Made by a program: the position numbers and the translations under genes
Shown: positions 5,915 to 13,645 of the stretch, in pieces
Layout of the letters: each line of letters opens with the position of its first letter
Position numbering within the stretch: position 1 is the first letter of the stretch
The notes under the pieces: generated by a model
What the model was told of the DNA's origin: nothing
Databases searched by the model: none
Seen by the model: only the letters and a program-made list of their open reading frames with translations
Assembly: GCA_937975585.1 (NCBI GenBank)
Contig: CALJUC010000246.1
Span: forward strand, 1-14,889
Origin: an uncultured Moraxella sp.
GTDB lineage: Bacteria > Pseudomonadota > Gammaproteobacteria > Pseudomonadales > Moraxellaceae
Direction of reading: 5' to 3'
Length of the DNA: 14,889 nt

Positions 5915-8900
5915 ATGAAACGTATCTTAATTAATGCCACCCACGCCGAAGAAATTCGCGTTGCCCTCTGTAATGGTAATCACCTTTACGATTTTGACTT
6001 AGAAAATCGTACCCGCGAGCAAAAAAAAGCCAATATTTATAAAGGTCGTGTGACCCGCGTCGAACCCTCATTAGAAGCAGTTTTCGTTGAATACGGCTCA
6101 ATGCGTCAAGGCTTCTTGCCAATTCGTGAAATCGCTAGTGAATACCTTGCCGGTGAGGCACGCTCTACCAACAACATCAAACAGTTAATCAAAGAAGGCG
6201 ATGAGCTCATCGTCCAAGTCGAAAAAGAAGAACGCGGTAACAAAGGCGCTGCTTTATCAACCTTTATTTCACTTGCGGGTCGCTACTTGGTATTGATGCC
6301 AAATAACCCACGTGGTGGCGGTATCTCACGCCAAATCTCAGGCAAAGTTCGTGAAGAAATGAAACAAGCCTTGGCGGATTTGAACCTACCAAAAGGCATG
6401 AGTGTGATTATTCGTACCGCAGGTATTGGCAAAACCACAGAAGACCTACAACACGACCTTGACCATCTATTGAGCATTTGGAAAGGCATTCAACAACAAA
6501 ACCAAAAATACCCTGCCCCTCGCCTTGTCCACCAAGAAGCGGGTGTGGTGACTCGTGCCGTGCGTGACTACCTACGCGACGATATCGCAGAGATTTGGGT
6601 CGATAACGAAAATGCTTATAATGAAGCGGCGAACTTTATTGAAGCGGTAATGCCACAGCAACTTGCTAAATTACGTAAATACGCTGACTATGAGCCAATG
6701 TTTGCCCGCTTTGGTATCGAAAAACAAATTGAAACCGCTTACCAGCGTGAAGTACGCTTACCATCAGGTGGCTCAATCGTTATCGACCAAACTGAAGCCT
6801 TGGTGTCGATTGATATTAACTCATCAAAAGCGACCAAAGGCGCAGACGTTAGCGAAACTGCTTTTAACACCAACCTTGAAGCGGCCGATGAAATCGCGCG
6901 TCAGTTGCGTCTACGTGATATGGGTGGCTTGATTGTCATTGACTTTATTGACATGGCAACCGATGAACACCAAAAACAAGTTGAAGCCCGTCTAAAAGAC
7001 GCCACCAAAAATGACCGCGCACGCTTACAATTTGCTGAGATTTCACGTTTTGGCTTACTTGAGATGAGCCGTCAGCGCCTGCGTCCGTCACTTGAAGAAG
7101 CAACAGGCTTTTTATGCCCACGCTGTCATGGCACGGGTATGATTCGTGATTTACGTTCGCTTGCGTTATCAATCATGCGTCAAATTGAGCAAAAAGCGCT
7201 GCAAGAACGTCAAGGTGAAATCCAAGCCGAAGTGCCGACCGATATCGCCGCTTTCTTATTGAATGAAAAACGCGATAGCCTTGTGTACTTGGAGCAAGAA
7301 AGTGGCACCCGTATCACCATCTTGCCACACGCGCACATGGAGTCGCCGAATTTTGCTATCACATACAATCGTGAAGGCTTTGCGCCATCTAGCTATGAGC
7401 GCGTGAGTGAGAGCCAACAGCAAGAGAACAAAGACCGCGGCTATGATACTAGCGATTGGCACACGGATGACGCCAATGAAAAACCTCGTGTCCTACGTAA
7501 TGGCACAGCGGCCAGTGCCTGGTCAGCTGCGGATACCGCCAATGTATCAAATAAAGGCAATAAAAACGCCCAAAACAACCAACAAACCGCGCAAAAAGCC
7601 TCTGCTCCAGTAGCCCAACCAGTCGCACAACAAGCACAACCAGCCCCCGCTCAAACTTCTGCTGTGGCTTGGTTATCAAACTTGTTTGCCCCAACACAGC
7701 AAGCACAAGTCGCGCATAGCGTGAGCAGTCAAGATGCGGCAGCGGCGATTGAAAGTATCGTTAATACCGGTGCCAAAAGTTTAGGTATCCAAGGTCAATT
7801 GGCGTACCCAACCGCAGTCACTACTGCGCCAGTAGCCGAGACAAGCAACGAGTCATCAGCTACCCCAACCAACAATAACAAAGACAACGATAAAGACGAT
7901 GAGCGTCGTGGTAAACGCCCATCACGTAAACCAAAGAACAAAAAATCAAGCCGTTATGACGCAGACAATGTCAGCACTGAAGCAGCAGAAGATAGTCAGC
8001 GCAGTGACAACAAAGCAGAGTCAGAAACCGATGCATTGCCACGTCGTGAGCCAAATAGCCGTCGTGAACCACGCGGTGAAAAACAACGCCAAGCGGCTTT
8101 GACCATTGATGCAGTCGATAATCATACTAACGTTGTGGCGCAAACTGCTGAGCCAACCGCTGTACCAGAGCGTCAAAACAATAAAGGCGATGAGAACAAA
8201 CGTCAAAAATCAGAGCGCCAACCACGTCAAGGCCGTGCTGACCATGATAAGGCTAAAGCCAACAAACCGGCTGACCCGTCACAACTACAAATGCAAGTGC
8301 ATAAAGTAGATAGCCAAGCGCCAACCGCGGACACAACGATTCATCTATCATTGGACGATAGCAAACCGAGTCGCGCTAACCACCCTAGCACTGTAGCGAA
8401 AACTGCCGAAAACGAAGCAGCCTCTATGCCAGTCGTTACAGCAACGACTGAACCAAGCGCAGGCGTTGCCAACGCTCAGGCGCCAGTAGAACAAGTAGCA
8501 GCCGTCACTGAAACTGCCGTCGTTGAAACGACTGAAAGCCAACCGGTTGAAGCCTCTGCCCAACCATCGGTCAGCTTAAACGTTGTACCAACGCAAGGCC
8601 GTGCCAAAAATGACCCACGTGAAGTGTACCGTGCCTATCGCGAACGCCTACAAGGTACACCGAGCATTGCACCTATCGCTGCCCCTGCGAGCAAAATCAC
8701 CGGTACCGTTAAGCAATTTATCGTGGCACAACTGGGTGCCGATGCGACGGATAACGGTGATAGCGTTGTCACAAGCTTTATCAAAGCCGTGGCGCATTTT
8801 AACCAAGCGTTTAGCCAACCGACGGTTCAAGCACCAAGCACAGATAGCTTACCTGAGTTTGACCAGTTCTTTAAAAACTATGGCTATCAGCATCTAACGG

Positions 8901-9766
8901 CACAAAACTTACAGGCGTATCATCAGATGATTACCCCTGCCAATCAGTTCCAAGTGAATGCAGGCAAAACCCAAGCTGAACCAGCCCCGGTAACTCAACG
9001 CGCCAGCAATGACCCACGTGGTCAAGTCGTTGCCGTGGAAGTAGAAGCAACCTCAGCAGATGCCAAACCTGTAGCGTCAACGGATGCCACTGTGAATCCT
9101 GTTGATAGCACCATCGCTGACAATACCGCCACTGACAACACTATCGTTGATACGGTGCCTAGCGAAATTGCCCATGCCGCAAGTTACGCGACTGGCAGCG
9201 TGGGTGCATGGATTGTAAGCCGCTTAGGCGCACAAGGCCAACAAATGATTGATGCCGGCCAATTGGTGAACGCGTATTTATTGGCCCATGCAACTAATGT
9301 TAGTACCGATGCCACTGTCGATGTTGAAACGACAACAGCGGATAGCCAATTAGCGGCGACTACTGAGGCCGGAATCCCTGAAGACGTGGTTGCAGCGGGA
9401 TTTATTGAAGTGCCGCATAGCGCTGACATGACGATCGATGCCATTAGCGTTGATGCTGATGAGATGGCAGATGATGGCCAAAACAAAAGCAAAACCACAC
9501 CGGCCAGCTATAAAAACATGATTGAAAGCGTGGCAGAACAGCTAAAGCCTTCAGTGGGTAGTGTGCTGAATTTACCAACGCCAAAAGCACCCAAAGCGCG
9601 TACGCGTAAAGCCAAAACCACGGATAAACCAGCGGCCAAACCAAAAACGCGTACCAGCAAAAAAATCGAAAATGCGGTCATTGTCAAAAAATCGGCAACT
9701 TCTGCATCAACTGAAACCGTAACGCCTGATAGCTCAGTTGATAACTCAACCGATAGCCAAGACTGA
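5915..9766 (+). CDS. rne: Ribonuclease E (degradosome endoribonuclease) with long scaffold tail
   Basis: Essential endoribonuclease that starts mRNA decay and processes rRNA and tRNA, and scaffolds the degradosome at the inner membrane. The catalytic half (1-520) has an S1 domain (about 36-118), catalytic Asp300 (VSIDINSS) and Asp343 (VIDFIDM), and the zinc-link CPRC at 401-404, matching E. coli numbering minus three. The tail (520-1283) is low complexity, rich in Ala/Thr/Gln/Pro. It contains a short amphipathic segment SAVAWLSNLFA (582-592), a candidate membrane anchor; Arg/Lys-rich patches near 663-680, 710-726 and 762-774; two RA-x-NDPR motifs (896-902, 1029-1035), each followed by a TG-x-V-x-x-x-IV-x-x-LGA helix (929-942, 1093-1106); and a basic C-terminal stretch 1223-1259. 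The start was set at ATG 5915, seven bases after AAGGAG; the ATG at 5885 lacks a ribosome-binding site and adds ten unrelated residues. Total 1283 residues against 1061 in E. coli. Confidence 0.96.
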   Translation: MKRILINATHAEEIRVALCNGNHLYDFDLENRTREQKKANIYKGRVTRVEPSLEAVFVEYGSMRQGFLPIREIASEYLAGEARSTNNIKQLIKEGDELIVQVEKEERGNKGAALSTFISLAGRYLVLMPNNPRGGGISRQISGKVREEMKQALADLNLPKGMSVIIRTAGIGKTTEDLQHDLDHLLSIWKGIQQQNQKYPAPRLVHQEAGVVTRAVRDYLRDDIAEIWVDNENAYNEAANFIEAVMPQQLAKLRKYADYEPMFARFGIEKQIETAYQREVRLPSGGSIVIDQTEALVSIDINSSKATKGADVSETAFNTNLEAADEIARQLRLRDMGGLIVIDFIDMATDEHQKQVEARLKDATKNDRARLQFAEISRFGLLEMSRQRLRPSLEEATGFLCPRCHGTGMIRDLRSLALSIMRQIEQKALQERQGEIQAEVPTDIAAFLLNEKRDSLVYLEQESGTRITILPHAHMESPNFAITYNREGFAPSSYERVSESQQQENKDRGYDTSDWHTDDANEKPRVLRNGTAASAWSAADTANVSNKGNKNAQNNQQTAQKASAPVAQPVAQQAQPAPAQTSAVAWLSNLFAPTQQAQVAHSVSSQDAAAAIESIVNTGAKSLGIQGQLAYPTAVTTAPVAETSNESSATPTNNNKDNDKDDERRGKRPSRKPKNKKSSRYDADNVSTEAAEDSQRSDNKAESETDALPRREPNSRREPRGEKQRQAALTIDAVDNHTNVVAQTAEPTAVPERQNNKGDENKRQKSERQPRQGRADHDKAKANKPADPSQLQMQVHKVDSQAPTADTTIHLSLDDSKPSRANHPSTVAKTAENEAASMPVVTATTEPSAGVANAQAPVEQVAAVTETAVVETTESQPVEASAQPSVSLNVVPTQGRAKNDPREVYRAYRERLQGTPSIAPIAAPASKITGTVKQFIVAQLGADATDNGDSVVTSFIKAVAHFNQAFSQPTVQAPSTDSLPEFDQFFKNYGYQHLTAQNLQAYHQMITPANQFQVNAGKTQAEPAPVTQRASNDPRGQVVAVEVEATSADAKPVASTDATVNPVDSTIADNTATDNTIVDTVPSEIAHAASYATGSVGAWIVSRLGAQGQQMIDAGQLVNAYLLAHATNVSTDATVDVETTTADSQLAATTEAGIPEDVVAAGFIEVPHSADMTIDAISVDADEMADDGQNKSKTTPASYKNMIESVAEQLKPSVGSVLNLPTPKAPKARTRKAKTTDKPAAKPKTRTSKKIENAVIVKKSATSASTETVTPDSSVDNSTDSQD

Positions 9767-9786
9767 TTCATTTAGTCAGGCAAAAG

Positions 9787-9821
9787 AAAACCGCCCAATT
9801 CATCAATTGGGCGGTTTTTTT
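9787..9821. terminator. Bidirectional intrinsic terminator between rne and the DUF808 gene
   Basis: Perfect 10-bp GC-rich stem CCGCCCAATT (9791-9800) and AATTGGGCGG (9805-9814) with loop CATC, flanked by AAAA on the left and a run of seven T on the right. It lies 25 bases after the rne stop and 45 bases after the DUF808 stop on the other strand, so it serves both convergent genes. Confidence 0.92.
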
Positions 9822-9858
9822 ATTTAATAAATTTTGATAGCGTCACAATCTATATTAT

Positions 9859-10773
9859 TTAGTGTGCTGACTTACCGCGCATTTTACTCACCATCGTCAC
9901 AATACCCACCACAATCAGACCGGCAACCAGACCAACCAAAGCATTTAATAGATTTGTGGTCAATCCACTGAACACACCCGATAAATCACCCAAATGTTCA
10001 ATACCGTGGTGAATACTACTAATCCCATGCGCCAAGATACCACCACCGACCAAGAACATGGCAATCGTACCGGCCACTGATAAAATCTTCATCAAAATTG
10101 GGGCAAAGCTTAGTAAACCACGACCCAGACTTTGCGCCGCGCTTGAGTTTTGTTGCACAAGATATAAGCCCGCATCATCCATCTTGACAATCATAGCCAC
10201 TAGACCATATACACCGAATGTCATTACCAATGAAATGAGTGATAAGACAAGCGCTTTATCCATTAATGTTGCAGTGGCTGCGAGTGTCCCCAGCGAAATT
10301 ACAATAATCTCTGCGGACAAAATAAAATCCGTGCGAATCGCGCCCTTAATTTTTTCTTTTTCATGGGCGACCATATCGACATTGGCAGCGTTTGCTTGCA
10401 TATGCTCTTTTTGCTCGGCATCTGCGTGTTCCACCGAAGGCCAAAACTTATGAATGACCTTTTCCGCACCTTCAAAACACAGATATAAGCCACCCAACAT
10501 CAACAGTCCCGTAACAAGACTTTGCGATATCGCACTAATAATCAGCGCGAGTGGTACCAAAATCACTTTGTTAATTAATGAACCCTTGGCAACACTAAAT
10601 ACCACGGGCAATTCACGATCTGCTTTGACGCCAGATACCTGATTTGCGTTTAGTGCCAAGTCATCGCCCAAGACACCAGCGGTCTTTTTTACCGCCACCT
10701 TGGTCATTACCGATACATCATCCAAAATAACGCTGATATCATCAATCAGCGTCAACAAACTTGCCAGTGCCAT
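9859..10773 (-). CDS. DUF808 / YedI-family inner-membrane protein
   Basis: The 304-residue protein matches the DUF808 family (PF05661; E. coli YedI, similar length), whose function is not established. It starts with the typical MALASLLTLIDDISVILDDV and then VKKTAGVLGDDLALNA; the cytoplasmic-looking segment HEKEKIKGAIRTDFILSAEI at 137-156 is characteristic. Hydrophobic segments are visible near 67-100, 151-170, 175-197, 222-250 and 274-295, suggesting about six membrane spans. The start ATG (10771-10773) has an AGGA box seven bases upstream. It is monocistronic, with a candidate promoter in the divergent region to dsbC and the shared terminator with rne downstream. Nothing in the context ties it to RNA metabolism. 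Confidence 0.88.
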   Translation of the reverse strand: MALASLLTLIDDISVILDDVSVMTKVAVKKTAGVLGDDLALNANQVSGVKADRELPVVFSVAKGSLINKVILVPLALIISAISQSLVTGLLMLGGLYLCFEGAEKVIHKFWPSVEHADAEQKEHMQANAANVDMVAHEKEKIKGAIRTDFILSAEIIVISLGTLAATATLMDKALVLSLISLVMTFGVYGLVAMIVKMDDAGLYLVQQNSSAAQSLGRGLLSFAPILMKILSVAGTIAMFLVGGGILAHGISSIHHGIEHLGDLSGVFSGLTTNLLNALVGLVAGLIVVGIVTMVSKMRGKSAH

Positions 10774-10864
10774 ATTATTATCCTATTTTTAATCAAATTT
10801 TCATTAGCAAAACTACTAAAAATCAACGTCCGCCACCGCAATCTTACGCACGTCAGGTAAGCTA

Positions 10865-10898
10865 GTTGTTAGTTTACAAACAACCTTATAAAACTCAA
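10865..10898 (-). promoter_or_regulatory. Candidate promoter and overlapping palindrome upstream of the DUF808 gene
   Basis: Minus strand: TTGAGT (10893-10898), 16-base spacer, TAAACT (10871-10876), each 4/6 to consensus. A 20-bp imperfect palindrome with arms GTTGTT (10865-10870) and AACAAC (10879-10884) covers the -10 box, which is where a repressor operator would be expected. The rest of the 215-bp divergent region 10774-10988 shows only the dsbC promoter. Confidence 0.4.
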
Positions 10899-10955
10899 GA
10901 TTTAATTTGTAGCAATGACCCATAACATTCCACCGCTTTTCTGTCATATAAAGTG

Positions 10956-10964
10956 TGCTACAAT
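10956..10964 (+). promoter_or_regulatory. Candidate extended -10 promoter for dsbC
   Basis: TGCTACAAT is a good extended -10 (TG-n-TACAAT, -10 hexamer 10959-10964). No convincing -35 is seen at 16-18 bases upstream, as is usual for extended -10 promoters. Transcription would start near 10971, about 30 bases before the chosen dsbC start. Confidence 0.45.
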
Positions 10965-11000
10965 AAAAGTTGATAAACATCTATTGTTATGGAATACATT

Positions 11001-11846
11001 ATGACGCTATCTTCTTTAGCAAATACCCATCGCTTAGCTAAGCTGATGACATTGGCACAAGGCAAACTTGCGCGTGCTATTGGGATAACGCTGTTGGCAG
11101 GCGGGACCTTTGGGCTTGTAGCTTGTGACAATGCCAACTCATCAACCGTAGCGAAGAACATCGCTTCTCAGCCTGTCACGACTGCGGTGAACGACACACA
11201 GCTTAAGCAAAAGCTCAGTGCCAACCTAGTCAAATCTGGTATTGAGGCCAAAGTCTTATCTGTGACCCCAACACCTATGCCAAATATGTACTGGGTAAAA
11301 GTCGAAGGATTACCGGCATTTTTTACTGACAGTACCGGCCAATATATTGTACAAGGTGATATTATCAAAGTTGGTAGTGCTAAGCCGGTTCGTGTCAGTG
11401 AGGACTTGCTTGCTAAAGACGCCAAAGATGCGATTGCCACCATTGATAAAAAAGACATGATTATTTTCCCAGCCAAGGGAAAAACCAAAGCCGTGATTGA
11501 CGTATTCACCGATACCGACTGCCCATATTGCCGTAAGCTTCACAGTGAGATTGAGCAGATTAATGCCCTAGGTATTGAAGTGCGTTATCTACCGTGGCCG
11601 CGTAGTGAGCAAACCTTCCCTATCATGGAAGCGATTTGGTGTAGCTCAGACCGTAAAGCCGCTATGACCCAAGCTGCCCAAGGTATGGCCGTCAATAGCC
11701 CTCAATGCGCCAATCCTGTGCGTAAGATTCATGACTTGGGCTTAAGTATGGGTATTAATGGCACGCCTGCGATTTATGACCAAAATGGTCGTCAATTAGG
11801 GGGTTACTTGCCAGCGGCGGAATTGGCAAAAGCACTTAATATCTAA
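11001..11846 (+). CDS. dsbC: Thiol:disulfide interchange protein DsbC (predicted lipoprotein)
   Basis: Periplasmic disulfide isomerase that reshuffles wrong disulfides and is kept reduced by DsbD. The 281-residue product has a DsbC-type N-terminal dimerisation domain (about 64-125) and a thioredoxin fold (about 155-281) with active site CPYC at 174-177, a second pair Cys214/Cys236 in the WC...C arrangement known from E. coli DsbC, and the cis-proline loop GINGTPA (Pro256). CPYC rather than CGYC recalls DsbG, but the adjacency to hom is the known dsbC position in Pseudomonas. The N-terminus has basic residues, a hydrophobic core and a lipobox LVAC ending at Cys42, followed by Asp43, so it is probably a lipoprotein. 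I chose ATG 11001, which has a GGA box eight bases upstream; the ATG at 10989 has no ribosome-binding site. Confidence 0.9.
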   Translation: MTLSSLANTHRLAKLMTLAQGKLARAIGITLLAGGTFGLVACDNANSSTVAKNIASQPVTTAVNDTQLKQKLSANLVKSGIEAKVLSVTPTPMPNMYWVKVEGLPAFFTDSTGQYIVQGDIIKVGSAKPVRVSEDLLAKDAKDAIATIDKKDMIIFPAKGKTKAVIDVFTDTDCPYCRKLHSEIEQINALGIEVRYLPWPRSEQTFPIMEAIWCSSDRKAAMTQAAQGMAVNSPQCANPVRKIHDLGLSMGINGTPAIYDQNGRQLGGYLPAAELAKALNI

Positions 11847-11896
11847 TTATTAGGGTAAAATTAAGTAGAAAATCCTACCTCGTTATAACCCTACGT

Positions 11897-11934
11897 AAAT
11901 CCAGTTAATTTGACAAAGTTAGCTGGATTTTTTT
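11897..11934 (+). terminator. Intrinsic terminator after dsbC
   Basis: AAATCCAG (11897-11904) pairs with CTGGATTT (11923-11930), extended inward by a T-G wobble and three more pairs, and is followed by a T run up to 11934. A further inverted repeat TAGGGT/ACCCTA (11851-11856/11888-11893) enclosing GTAG/CTAC lies between the stop codon and the terminator. Confidence 0.75.
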
Positions 11935-11979
11935 ATCACTATTTTTATGACTTTTTTTGATTGAATGCTGAAATACAGC

Positions 11980-12008
11980 TTATCATTGGCAAATTGTCGT
12001 GTTATATT
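11980..12008 (+). promoter_or_regulatory. Candidate promoter for hom
   Basis: TTATCA (11980-11985, 4/6), 17-base spacer, TATATT (12003-12008) preceded by TGT, giving an extended -10. The start point would be near 12015, leaving a leader of about 48 bases that contains the terminator-like hairpin 12022-12050. Confidence 0.5.
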
Positions 12009-12021
12009 TGAACCACCTCAT

Positions 12022-12050
12022 GCGGTCAATATAGCTGGCCGCTGTTTTTT
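12022..12050 (+). terminator. Terminator-like hairpin in the hom leader
   Basis: GCGGTC (12022-12027) pairs with GGCCGC (12037-12042) over 6 bp including one G-U, with a 9-base loop, followed by TG and six T (12045-12050). It lies between the predicted hom promoter and the hom start codon, so it could attenuate transcription, or stop readthrough from dsbC if the true promoter is elsewhere. The stem is short, so efficiency is uncertain. Confidence 0.4.
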
Positions 12051-12062
12051 GATAGATTTGAG

Positions 12063-13424
12063 ATGAACCAACTTATGCGTAATCGACCGATACAATTAGC
12101 GATTTTAGGACTTGGCACTGTGGGCACCGGTGTGGTGCAATTGATTAAAGAAAATTTGGACGAGATGACGCGTCGTACCGGTACAGAGATTAAAATTACC
12201 CATGTCGGCACACGTCGCGAACGCAATGATATTCCTCAAGACATTAAACAATCAGCCGATTTATTGTCAATCGTTGCAGCAGACGATGTTGATATCGTCG
12301 TTGAAGTCATGGGTGGTACCACCACCGCAAAAGACGTAATTTTAGCTGCGATTGAGCATGGTAAACACGTCGTAACGGCCAATAAAGCCCTGCTTGCTGA
12401 ACATGGTAATGAAATTTTTGCCAAAGCCGATGCCAAGGGTGTAAAAGTTGCCTATGAAGCAGCCGTGGCGGGCGGCATTCCTATCATTAAAACCTTACGC
12501 GAAGGTTTATCAGCCAACCGTGTCAACTGGTTAGCCGGTATCATTAATGGTACGGGTAACTTCATCATGACCGAGATGAAAGAAAAAAGCCGCGCCTTTG
12601 ACGATGTGCTTCAAGAAGCGCAAGCACTGGGTTACGCTGAAGCCGACCCTACCTTTGATGTCGAAGGTATTGATGCTGCGCACAAATTGACCCTATTGGC
12701 GTCCATTGCCTTTGGTATCCCATTGCAATTTGACAAAGTATACTGTGAAGGTATCACCAAAATTACCCCACAAGATGTTAAGTATGCAGAAGACTTGGGT
12801 TATCGTATCAAGCACTTGGGCTTTGCGGTACGCCGTCAGCTAAAAGCGGATGAAGAAGGCGTTGAGTTGCGTGTGCACCCGACGCTAATCCCAGATGATG
12901 CGTTACTTGCGAATGTGAATGGCGTCAAGAATGCCGTGTTGGTCGATGCCTCACCTGTCGGACAGACCCTATATTATGGTAGTGGTGCCGGTGCCGGTGC
13001 GACCGCTTCAGCCGTGATGGCCGATGTGGTTGATATGGCACGTGCCTTGGCTCACCCTGAATGCGCGGATATCAATCAGGTTCCGCATTTGGCATTCTTA
13101 CCAGAAGCCTTACAAGCGACACGTGTCTTGACCAGTGATGAGTTCTTCTCTGGCTACTATTTACGCTTACAAGTCCGTGACGACTTAGGTGTATTGGCAC
13201 AAATCACCCAAATCCTAAGCGAGTCGCATATCAGTATCGCAGCGATTTTACAGCGTCCGGATGATGAAACGGTGGATAGAACCTTACCACACGACACGAC
13301 GGTGATTATCATGGTTGACCCTGTCATTGAACGCAACATGAATGACGCGATTAGCCAAATCGAAGCCTTAGAAAGTGTCACGGATAGTGTCGTACGTATT
13401 CGCCTTGACGAACTAGCCCGTTAA
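12063..13424 (+). CDS. hom: Homoserine dehydrogenase
   Basis: Catalyses NAD(P)H reduction of aspartate-4-semialdehyde to homoserine, the branch step to threonine and methionine, in the cytoplasm. It is the monofunctional form with no aspartokinase domain. The 453 residues comprise a nucleotide-binding fold with GLGTVGTGV at 16-24, the TANKALLAEHG block at 105-115, NGTGNFI at 162-168, the family signature from about 186 to 208 (ALGYAEADPTFDVEGIDAAHK, Lys208 conserved) and a C-terminal ACT domain (about 365-450, DDLGVLAQITQILSE), the usual site for threonine feedback. The ATG at 12063 lacks a clear Shine-Dalgarno; Met5 is an alternative start. It follows dsbC as in Pseudomonas, but the next gene is a thiolase rather than threonine synthase (thrC). 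Confidence 0.95.
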   Translation: MNQLMRNRPIQLAILGLGTVGTGVVQLIKENLDEMTRRTGTEIKITHVGTRRERNDIPQDIKQSADLLSIVAADDVDIVVEVMGGTTTAKDVILAAIEHGKHVVTANKALLAEHGNEIFAKADAKGVKVAYEAAVAGGIPIIKTLREGLSANRVNWLAGIINGTGNFIMTEMKEKSRAFDDVLQEAQALGYAEADPTFDVEGIDAAHKLTLLASIAFGIPLQFDKVYCEGITKITPQDVKYAEDLGYRIKHLGFAVRRQLKADEEGVELRVHPTLIPDDALLANVNGVKNAVLVDASPVGQTLYYGSGAGAGATASAVMADVVDMARALAHPECADINQVPHLAFLPEALQATRVLTSDEFFSGYYLRLQVRDDLGVLAQITQILSESHISIAAILQRPDDETVDRTLPHDTTVIIMVDPVIERNMNDAISQIEALESVTDSVVRIRLDELAR

Positions 13425-13455
13425 GCAGTAATCTTGTAGCTGATTAAGTGATTAT

Positions 13456-13490
13456 AGACACTGAATACATTAAACAATCACAGTGTCTTT
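13456..13490 (+). terminator. Weak terminator-like hairpin after hom
   Basis: AGACACTG (13456-13463) and CAGTGTCT (13481-13488) pair perfectly over 8 bp with a 17-base loop, about 30 bases after the hom stop. Only a short T run follows before an A run, so it is a poor intrinsic terminator, or simply a 3' stem. Confidence 0.3.
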
Positions 13491-13584
13491 AAAAAATATT
13501 TATCTTAATCAATAATTTATATATTTTAAGAATATTTTGAACAATAGTCGCAAAATCTTCACAAAAATGCGGTATGATAAGTTC

Positions 13585-13601
13585 AAGCAATATGATTGCT
13601 T
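13585..13601 (+). promoter_or_regulatory. 17-bp palindrome upstream of the thiolase gene
   Basis: AAGCAAT, three bases, ATTGCTT: a perfect 7-bp inverted repeat. It lies just downstream of a -10-like TATGAT (13573-13578), for which no good -35 is seen, and 44 bases before the thiolase ATG. It may be an operator or a leader hairpin. The rest of 13491-13645 is AT-rich with no gene; the ribosome-binding site AGGAAGGA is at 13630-13637. Confidence 0.35.
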
Positions 13602-13645
13602 AATAAATAAGAGTATGTTAACTACAACCAGGAAGGAAGCAAATT

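Noticed and set aside
8583..8897. 104-codon open frame in another frame of rne
   Set aside because: Arg/Ser/Leu-rich shadow of the repetitive tail coding sequence; no start signals.
8752..9763. Frequent GATAGC hexamers in the RNase E tail as a DNA repeat or uptake signal
   Set aside because: They are all in frame as Asp-Ser codons in an Asp/Ser-rich tail, with no conserved flanks.
9184..9771. Open frames of 66-104 codons opposite the 3' part of rne
   Set aside because: They lie antisense to a certain coding sequence with low-complexity composition, have no ribosome-binding sites and no recognisable domains.
9857..9868. Second copy of the TTAGTGTG end of the 170-bp element
   Set aside because: It lies in the last codons of the DUF808 gene and nothing else of the element is present; chance match.
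12020..12034. Tiny open frame (M-R-S-I) overlapping the hom leader hairpin as a leader peptide
   Set aside because: Four codons, no ribosome-binding site, and a single isoleucine codon is no regulatory codon run.
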